This document shows positions 56,179 through 64,000 of a DNA stretch of 64,000 nt, piece after piece. The stretch comes from Massilia niastensis DSM 21313 (lineage in GTDB: Bacteria > Pseudomonadota > Gammaproteobacteria > Burkholderiales > Burkholderiaceae_D), in contig NZ_KB908081.1 of the NCBI RefSeq assembly GCF_000382345.1, positions 97,845 through 161,844 of the forward strand. The letters are read 5' to 3'. Both the position numbers and the translations under genes were made by a program. How positions within the stretch are numbered: the first letter of the stretch is position 1; every line of letters begins with the position of its first letter. The notes under the pieces are model-generated. The model did not search any database. It had not been told where the DNA came from and was given only the letters and a program-made list of their open reading frames with translations.

Positions 56179-56211
56179 TGTGCTTGCTCCGGATTGGGGA
56201 AGTCCCTATTA

Positions 56212-56226
56212 TATGCGTGCTGCATA
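56212..56226. promoter_or_regulatory. Palindrome, probable MarR operator
   Basis: TATGC-GTGCT-GCATA lies between the divergent MarR and DUF417 genes, 34 bp before the MarR start and about 107 bp before DUF417. A 5-bp inverted repeat with a 5-base spacer in an AT-rich setting fits a MarR site. Confidence 0.5.
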
Positions 56227-56332
56227 CATATTTCAACCATGCTATGCGGATAACTTGTCGACGCATCACGAACGGAAGCGAGGCCAGGCGGCAGCCGGCC
56301 TGACACTTTTACTTTTACATTGAGGGAATCCC

Positions 56333-56830
56333 ATGAAATCCACTACCACTACCGTCCTGACCAACGACCACGCCAGCACCTTCATCCAGGATCCGACCGC
56401 CTTGCTGCGCTGGTCGCTCGTCATCGTGTTCCTGTGGTTCGGCGGCATGAAGTTCACCGGCTACGAGGCGCAAGGCATTGCTCCGTTCATCGCCAATAGC
56501 CCATTCATGAGCTGGCTGCACAGCGGCTTCGGCATCAACGGGGCGAGTGCGGTGATCGGGATGCTCGAACTGTCGACCGCGGCTGCGCTGGCGGCCGGCG
56601 CCTTCCATCGCGGGGCCGCGGTGCTGGGCGCGCTGATGTCCTGCGGCACCTATGCGATCACCCTGAGCTTCTTCGCCACCACGCCTGGCGTCGCCGAGCC
56701 GACCGCCGGCGGCTTCCCGGCCATCTCCGCGCCGATCGGCCAGTTCCTGCTGAAGGACCTGGTCCTGCTGGCCGCTTCCGGCGTGCTGCTGCAGGGCGCG
56801 CTGGTGCGCTGGAACGCAGCGCGCCGTTGA
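56333..56830 (+). CDS. DUF417 (YkgB/RclC-like) inner-membrane protein
   Basis: The 165-residue protein has four hydrophobic helices and the family blocks LRWSLVIVFLWFGGMKFTGYEAQGIAPFIANSPFMSWLHS region (about residues 25-64) and GGFPAISAPIGQFLLKDLVLLAAS. E. coli RclC, a member of this family, protects against reactive chlorine species; the molecular role is unknown. GAGGGAATCCC precedes the ATG. It is divergent from the MarR regulator that probably controls it. Confidence 0.85.
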   Translation: MKSTTTTVLTNDHASTFIQDPTALLRWSLVIVFLWFGGMKFTGYEAQGIAPFIANSPFMSWLHSGFGINGASAVIGMLELSTAAALAAGAFHRGAAVLGALMSCGTYAITLSFFATTPGVAEPTAGGFPAISAPIGQFLLKDLVLLAASGVLLQGALVRWNAARR

Positions 56831-56882
56831 TGCTCCGAGGCCGCCGCCGCGGCGCCGTTTGCCTGTCGCAGGACCGCCGTCG

Positions 56883-58322
56883 CTAGCGCGGCGACAGTTC
56901 CTGCAGCACCGAGCGCACCCGGTCCAGCGCCGGATCGATATCGAGGGTATCGATCCCGCCGAGGCCGAAGAAGAGCGCCGGCGTCGGCGTGCTGCAGGCG
57001 TAGAAATTGTCGTTCGAGTACAGGCCGACCTCGACGCGGCGCGCCAGCCGCAGCAGCAGCGACAGGTCGAGCTCGCGCTTCAGGTAGGCGGTCAGGTGGA
57101 AACCGGCAGCGATCGGCACCGGCGCGAGCCAGGGCGACAGGTCGCCGTTCAGGCGCTGCAGCAGCTTGTCGCGCCGCTGTCCATAGACCTCGCGGCAGCG
57201 GCGTACATGTTTCTGCAGGTGGCCCGCCTCGATGAAGTTGGCCAGGGCCTGCTCCAGCAGCGTGGAACTGTGCCAGTTGGACAGGTGCTTGGCGGTCAGC
57301 ACGGCGTCGAGGATGGCCGGCGGCGCGACCACGTAGCCGATCCGTATCTCCGGCAGCATCACCTTGGAGAAAGTGCCGACATAGGCGACGACGCCATGCT
57401 CGTCCATGCTTTGCAGGGAATCCTCGGGCCGGCCTTCATAACGGAACGCGCTGTCGTAATCGTCCTCCACGATGATGGCCCCCACGGCCAGCGCCCGCGC
57501 CAGCAGGGCCCGGCGGCGCGGCACGCTCATCGGCATCCCGAGCGGGAACTGGTGCGAGGGCGTGACGTAGACCAGGCGGCAGTCGTCCGGAATCGCCTCC
57601 ACCACGATCCCCTCCGTATCGACCGGAACCCCCACCACCCGCGCGCCCTGGCTGGCAAACAGCTGCCTTGCCGGCGGATAGCCGGGCTCCTCCACCGCGA
57701 CCGTCGCCCCCGGCTCGATGAGTACCCGCGAGACCAGGTCGAGCGCCTGCTGGGCGCCGTTGGTGATCACCAGGTCGTGCTCGCGGCAGCGCACGCCGCG
57801 TGAGAAACCGATGTAGCTGGCGACCGCCTGGCGCAGCGCGAGCAGGCCCTCGGTCTCCGCATAGCGCCCGCGCATGCCTTCGCCCTGGCGCAGCGCGCTT
57901 TTCACGCAGCGGTGCCAGGCCTCGGTAGGGAAGGGCGAGCGGTTGACGAACCCGCCGATGAATTCGAAGCGCGACTGCCCCTCGGGCAGCCGATGCCGCA
58001 AGGGCGTCGCCATCTCGCTCCAGCGCTTTACCACGGCCGAGCCCGCCAAGTCATTCCCGGTCTGCGGGCGGATCCTGGCCGGCTGCGCGGCCCGCACGAA
58101 GGTCCCGATGCCGACCTGGCCGACCAGCAGGTTGTCCAGCGTGAGCTTGGCATACACCTCGGCAACGGTCTTGCGGGAGACCCGGAGCTGCTCGGACAGG
58201 AGGCGCGACGGCGGCATCTGTTCGCCTCCGGCCAGGCGGCCGGTCAGGATCGCCTCGCGCAGCTGCCGGTAGATCTGGCCACTCAGGTCCTTGTGGCCCT
58301 CGATGTTGATATGAAGTTCCAT
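56883..58322 (-). CDS. MocR-type regulator (GntR winged helix plus aminotransferase-like domain)
   Basis: The 479-residue protein has a GntR helix-turn-helix (about 10-75: IYRQLREAILTGRL, PPSRLLSEQLRVSRKTV) and an aminotransferase fold I domain that binds pyridoxal phosphate. The Schiff-base lysine is in GTFSKVMLPEIRIGY, and VITNGAQQALDLVSR and VEDDYDSAFRY are the usual PLP-site blocks. MocR proteins regulate nearby genes in response to PLP or amino compounds. AAGAGGA precedes ATG 58322; the upstream open frame is discounted. It is divergent from the AhpD-like gene by 148 bp, its likely target. Confidence 0.9.
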   Translation of the reverse strand: MELHINIEGHKDLSGQIYRQLREAILTGRLAGGEQMPPSRLLSEQLRVSRKTVAEVYAKLTLDNLLVGQVGIGTFVRAAQPARIRPQTGNDLAGSAVVKRWSEMATPLRHRLPEGQSRFEFIGGFVNRSPFPTEAWHRCVKSALRQGEGMRGRYAETEGLLALRQAVASYIGFSRGVRCREHDLVITNGAQQALDLVSRVLIEPGATVAVEEPGYPPARQLFASQGARVVGVPVDTEGIVVEAIPDDCRLVYVTPSHQFPLGMPMSVPRRRALLARALAVGAIIVEDDYDSAFRYEGRPEDSLQSMDEHGVVAYVGTFSKVMLPEIRIGYVVAPPAILDAVLTAKHLSNWHSSTLLEQALANFIEAGHLQKHVRRCREVYGQRRDKLLQRLNGDLSPWLAPVPIAAGFHLTAYLKRELDLSLLLRLARRVEVGLYSNDNFYACSTPTPALFFGLGGIDTLDIDPALDRVRSVLQELSPR

Positions 58323-58470
58323 GATTGTCCTCTTGCCGATTGTAAACAAAGCAATCGGGCGGCGGAAGGCGCGCGCTGGTGGACTCCTCGATTTAGCCGG
58401 AATTGGCTTCGCGATGCCGTAGGGACGACACCTATGATGAGCCATCTTCATTGTGAACCCGGAGTCCGGC

Positions 58471-58911
58471 ATGGACAAGCGTATCGACTACTACTCAGCC
58501 TCCAAGGAAGCCATGGAGACCCTGATCAGCCTGGAGAGTTCCGTGTTGCGTCTTGGACTGGAGCCGCGACTGGTCAGCCTGGTCAAGCTGCGGGCGTCCC
58601 AGATCAATGCCTGTTCGTTCTGCGTCGACCTGCACACCAGCGAGGCGCGCCGGGCCGGCGAATCGGAACGCCGCCTGTACGCGGTATCGGCCTGGCGCGA
58701 AACCCCGTTCTTCAGCGCCCGCGAGCGGGCGGCGCTGGCCTGGACCGAGGCGATCACCCTGATCGCGCAAACCCAGGCGCCCGATGCCGACTACAAGCAA
58801 CTGGCCGCCCACTTCAATGAAAAAGAGATGACCGATCTCACCCTGGCGATTGCCACCATCAACGTGTGGAACCGGCTCGCAATCGGTTTCCGCAAAATGC
58901 CAACCCTCTGA
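58471..58911 (+). CDS. AhpD-like / carboxymuconolactone decarboxylase-family protein
   Basis: The 146-residue cytoplasmic protein has the AhpD core ASQINACSFCVDLHTSEARR: redox pair Cys48/Cys51 with His55. Members act as alkylhydroperoxidase-like disulphide reductases. GGAG 6 bp before the ATG fixes the start; a GTG at 58453 is less likely. It is followed after 10 bp by an exported cupin and then by a flavin oxidoreductase, a probable small redox operon under the divergent MocR. Confidence 0.87.
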   Translation: MDKRIDYYSASKEAMETLISLESSVLRLGLEPRLVSLVKLRASQINACSFCVDLHTSEARRAGESERRLYAVSAWRETPFFSARERAALAWTEAITLIAQTQAPDADYKQLAAHFNEKEMTDLTLAIATINVWNRLAIGFRKMPTL

Positions 58912-58921
58912 AAGGATAGCG

Positions 58922-59365
58922 ATGCTTACCAAACGATTCGTGAACATGTGCGCGGCGGCAGCCGTAACAGGCGCAAGCATGCTGGTCGCGGTTTCCGCGC
59001 AGGCCCATGGTCCTGCCGATGCGCCTGCCGGCGGGGAAAAGATCAAGCTGGTGCAGCAACAGGTGCTGAAGGAAGCGCCAGGCAAGGAAATCCAGGTGAT
59101 CACCGTCGATTACCTCCCCGGTCAGGTGTCGACCCCGCACGTGCACCCGGGTACCGTGATTGCCTACGTGCTGGAGGGGGCGGTGGTCTCGCAGCTGGAA
59201 GGCGGCAAGGAAGTCACCTACCGCGCCGGCGAGGCATGGTACGAACCGCCCGAGGTGCCGCACCTGGTGTCGCGCAACGCCAGCCGCACCAAGCCGGCGA
59301 AACTGCTGGTCTACCTGGTGACGGGCGAGGGCGAGCCGGTCCTGCGGCCCCTGTCCAGAAAGTAA
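58922..59365 (+). CDS. Exported cupin-domain protein
   Basis: The 147-residue protein has a signal peptide (cleavage near AQA, about residue 27) and a single cupin barrel: STPHVHPGTVIAYVLEGAV carries the first metal-binding histidines and GEAWYEPPEVPHLVSRN the second motif. It should bind a divalent metal in the periplasm; the substrate is unknown. AAAGGATAGCG precedes the ATG, 10 bp after the AhpD-like gene. Cupin plus AhpD-like pairs are often linked to quinone or peroxide detoxification, but no reaction can be assigned. Confidence 0.85.
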   Translation: MLTKRFVNMCAAAAVTGASMLVAVSAQAHGPADAPAGGEKIKLVQQQVLKEAPGKEIQVITVDYLPGQVSTPHVHPGTVIAYVLEGAVVSQLEGGKEVTYRAGEAWYEPPEVPHLVSRNASRTKPAKLLVYLVTGEGEPVLRPLSRK

Positions 59366-59458
59366 AGACACGCGCTCGACCATTCATGCTACACTTTGTT
59401 TACTCCGACTGACACAGTCGGAGTTGCTTGAATCCAGAAATTGAAGGAAGTAACGATT

Positions 59459-60664
59459 ATGAAAAAGATCCTTGTCATCGGCAGCGGCTTCGCCGGCCTG
59501 TGGGGCGCCCTGGGCGCAGCGCGCGTTCTCGAGAATGAAGGCAAATCGGGTGAAGTGGAGATCTCGCTGATCTCGCCGGAACCGGTCCTGCACATGCGCC
59601 CGCGCCTGCATGAACACGAGCCGGAAATCATGGCGACGCCGATTGCCGAGCACCTGGCCGCGGCCGGCGTGCGCTACATCCAGGGCAGCGTGGTGAGCAT
59701 CGATCGCCGCGACCACAGCGTCGAGGCGGTCAGCCCGAGCGGCGAGCGCTTCAAGCTCGGCTACGACCGCCTGCTGCTCACGACCGGCAGCAAGATGCAC
59801 CGTCCGCCGGTGCCGGGCATCCACGAGCATGCCTTCAGCGTCGACCAGTACGACGAGGCGGTGGAGCTCGACCAGCACCTGGCGGCGCTGGCCGCGCAAC
59901 CGCAGTCGGCAGCCCGCGACACGGTGGTGGTGGTCGGTGGCGGCTTTACCGGCATCGAAGTCGCCGCCGAGTTGCCGGCCCGCCTGCGCGCCGCCCTCGG
60001 CGCCGACAAGGCGTACCGCGTCGTGCTGATCGAGCGTGCGGAGCAGATCGGCCCCGAGCTCGGCCCGGGCCCGCGTCCCGTGATCGAAGAAGCGATGTAC
60101 AGGCTGAACGTCGAGTGCCTGCTCGGGACCTCGGTCGTGTCGCTCGATGAAAACGGCGTGACCACCGCCGACGGCGGCCGGGTCGAGGCCAGGACCGTGA
60201 TCTGGACCGGCGGCATGCGCGCCAGCGCGCTGACCGAACAGGTCTCCGAACTGCGCGACCTGTCCGGCCGCCTGCATGTCACCCCCGACCTGCGCGTGCC
60301 GAGCGCGCCCGGCATCTTCGCCGCCGGCGACGTGGCGCTCGCCGCCACCGACGACCAGGGCAACCACGCCATGATGGCATGCCAGCACGCGATCAACATG
60401 GGCCGCCATGCGGGCCACAACATCGCCGCCGACCTGCTCGGCCTGGAGACGGTCGCCTACCGCCAGCCGTTCTACGTCACCTGCCTCGACCTCGGCGGCT
60501 GGGGCGCGGTGTACACCGAGGGCTGGGAACGCTCGATCAAGATGATCGGCGCCAAGGCCAAGGCGCTGAAGACCCAGATCAACACCGAGTGGATCTATCC
60601 GCCTGTCCCGGAACGCGCGGCGCTGCTCGACGCCGCCGACTGGCGCAACACGGTCGTCGCCTGA
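59459..60664 (+). CDS. NAD(P)/FAD-dependent oxidoreductase, type II NADH dehydrogenase-like
   Basis: The 401-residue protein has an FAD-binding start (KKILVIGSGFAGLWGA), an internal NAD-binding motif (VVVVGGGFTGIEVAAELPAR), and the closing FAD block GIFAAGDVALA. These are features of the NDH-2/ferredoxin reductase group, which passes electrons from NADH to quinone at the membrane without pumping protons. AAGGAAG lies upstream of ATG 59459. It is 93 bp after the cupin gene, so it may belong to that operon or have its own promoter. Confidence 0.85.
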   Translation: MKKILVIGSGFAGLWGALGAARVLENEGKSGEVEISLISPEPVLHMRPRLHEHEPEIMATPIAEHLAAAGVRYIQGSVVSIDRRDHSVEAVSPSGERFKLGYDRLLLTTGSKMHRPPVPGIHEHAFSVDQYDEAVELDQHLAALAAQPQSAARDTVVVVGGGFTGIEVAAELPARLRAALGADKAYRVVLIERAEQIGPELGPGPRPVIEEAMYRLNVECLLGTSVVSLDENGVTTADGGRVEARTVIWTGGMRASALTEQVSELRDLSGRLHVTPDLRVPSAPGIFAAGDVALAATDDQGNHAMMACQHAINMGRHAGHNIAADLLGLETVAYRQPFYVTCLDLGGWGAVYTEGWERSIKMIGAKAKALKTQINTEWIYPPVPERAALLDAADWRNTVVA

Positions 60665-60689
60665 TACCCGGCGCCTGACACTGCATGCG

Positions 60690-60768
60690 GGACGCCCCCG
60701 GCGTCCGCTCGACTCACAGCCTGGCGCCCGGCGGCGCCAGGTGCCCGCGGACGCCAGCCGGCGTCCGC
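60690..60768 (+). repeat. Three tandem hairpins ahead of aceE
   Basis: GGACGCC-CCC-GGCGTCC (60690-60706), CCTGGCGCC-CGGC-GGCGCCAGG (60720-60741) and GCGGACGCC-AGCC-GGCGTCCGC (60747-60768) are perfect stems with 3-4 base loops. The first and third share the same arms, so they look like copies of one element. No T runs. Confidence 0.65.
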
Positions 60769-60908
60769 CCGCAGCACCCTCCGGCGGAGGGTTCCCCGAT
60801 CGAGGAAGGGAGCACGCCGCCGCCCATTTCACTCCCTCCCGCTCCACCCGCTTCATTCCATGCGGTTCCCGGCAAGCGTCCATCGAGCCGCCACATCAGG
60901 AGAAAGTC

Positions 60909-63602
<2,694 letters not shown>

Positions 63603-63627
63603 TCGCCAGACCGACACGCAAAAAGGA

Positions 63628-63659
63628 GCCCCGCCCGGAAAACCGGGCGGGGCTTTTTT
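63628..63659 (+). terminator. Rho-independent terminator of aceE
   Basis: GCCCCGCCCGG-AAAA-CCGGGCGGGGC followed by six T: a perfect 11-bp stem, 25 bp after the aceE stop. Confidence 0.95.
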
Positions 63660-63759
63660 GGTTCTTTATGGATGACAGAAAACGACACCAGTGCCATCAA
63701 CCAATCAAAATGCAAGCCAACACCGAACAATTGCGCTTGAGAAAATTAGGGTCAGAGTC

Positions 63760-64000
63760 TAATGCGGTTAAGTTAAGCCGCCTTTGATCATTTGGCTGTT
63801 GTAAACGTGTAGCGGCTCTGTTAACCTGCGGTTCCGATGCTAGCCGATACCCTCCCACTTGTAACCGCAGATCTTCCCGCTCCTGATTGGCAACGGCTGG
63901 GTGAGCATCTGCCAGTTGAGTGGATCGAGCAGGCGCTCAGCCATACAGGTAAGGCGAGCATTCGACGAAGACGTTTGCCAGCACAGCAGGTAGTGTGGTT
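63760..64000 (+). mobile_element. Left end of an IS4-family insertion sequence (cut by the window edge)
   Basis: TAATGCGGTTAAGTTAAGCC at 63760 resembles the left inverted repeat of IS4 (which begins TAATGC and contains AGTTAAGG), and an IS4-type transposase gene starts 77 bp inside. The element continues beyond the window. The bases just outside (TTAGGGTCAGAGTC) contain GGGTCAG, which also ends the palindromic element at 32984-33210, so the outer boundary is uncertain. Confidence 0.7.
63837..64000 (+). CDS. IS4-family transposase, N-terminal part (partial)
   Basis: The frame from ATG 63837 runs off the right edge after 54 codons. The visible segment contains WQRLGEHLPVEWIEQALSHT, followed by GKASIRRRRLPAQQVVW, the signature of the IS4 transposase N-terminal domain (LP..WI..AL..TG..S.RRRRLP.E.V.WL). 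The catalytic DDE residues would lie outside the window. It lies 77 bp inside the presumed left inverted repeat. Whether the gene is intact cannot be told. Confidence 0.85.
   Translation, partial: MLADTLPLVTADLPAPDWQRLGEHLPVEWIEQALSHTGKASIRRRRLPAQQVVW

Overview
The window is high-GC DNA with tight operons and clear AGGAG-type ribosome binding sites. It looks like a chromosomal segment of a Massilia/Telluria/Duganella-type betaproteobacterium (Oxalobacteraceae). That placement is inferred from a TatD-ankyrin gene pair, LpxO, a PEP-CTERM exported protein behind a sigma-54 promoter, an RlhA-type U32 protein, a poly-HAMP hybrid kinase and a large TonB-dependent receptor. No search was run, so genus is not established. 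No rRNA, tRNA or CRISPR array was seen.

Positions 1-11401 hold mostly housekeeping or unlinked genes: the end of a TatD-like hydrolase, an exported ankyrin protein, a methyltransferase, two very small proteins, the lipid A hydroxylase LpxO, a PEP-CTERM protein, WrbA, a Nu-class glutathione transferase, RlhA and a 926-residue winged-helix/ATPase regulator.

Positions 11737-43852 are the centre of interest: about 32 kb devoted to one polysaccharide, xyloglucan. The order is: a LacI-type regulator; the oxidative (Weimberg) xylose pathway xylX-xylB-xylC-xylD; the xylose ABC importer xylF-xylG-xylH; on the minus strand, the 2-oxoglutarate semialdehyde dehydrogenase that finishes the pathway; then a plus-strand run of GH74 endo-xyloglucanase, GH95 alpha-fucosidase, GH35 beta-galactosidase and PA14-containing GH31 alpha-xylosidase, followed by a CE2 acetyl esterase. 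A minus-strand run (transcribed from 43852 toward 34351) encodes a TonB-dependent receptor, a second GH31, a sodium/sugar symporter and a GH3 beta-glucosidase. Proposed flow: GH74 cuts the polymer outside the cell; the TonB receptor imports oligosaccharides; esterase, fucosidase, galactosidase, xylosidase and beta-glucosidase dismantle them in the periplasm; the symporter takes a hexose and XylFGH takes xylose; XylB/C/D/X and the dehydrogenase convert xylose to 2-oxoglutarate. A related sequence (AATGGTTGCG .. TAACATTT .. TGTTAT in its best copies) lies in front of xylX, the receptor gene, GH74 and the dehydrogenase gene, which suggests one regulator controls all arms. A 227-bp palindromic, MITE-like element sits between GH31 and the esterase.

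Positions 44357-56830 carry an exported NTF2-like protein, a large lipoprotein with two discoidin-like domains and a two-haem oxidase-like domain, a two-gene signalling operon (REC-PAS-GGDEF-EAL protein plus a poly-HAMP hybrid histidine kinase with three receiver domains, one degenerate), and a MarR regulator divergent from a DUF417 membrane protein. Positions 56883-60664 hold a MocR regulator divergent from an AhpD-like protein, an exported cupin and a flavin NADH-dehydrogenase-like protein. A stand-alone pyruvate dehydrogenase E1 gene (aceE) with its own terminator follows. The window ends inside an IS4-family transposase gene.
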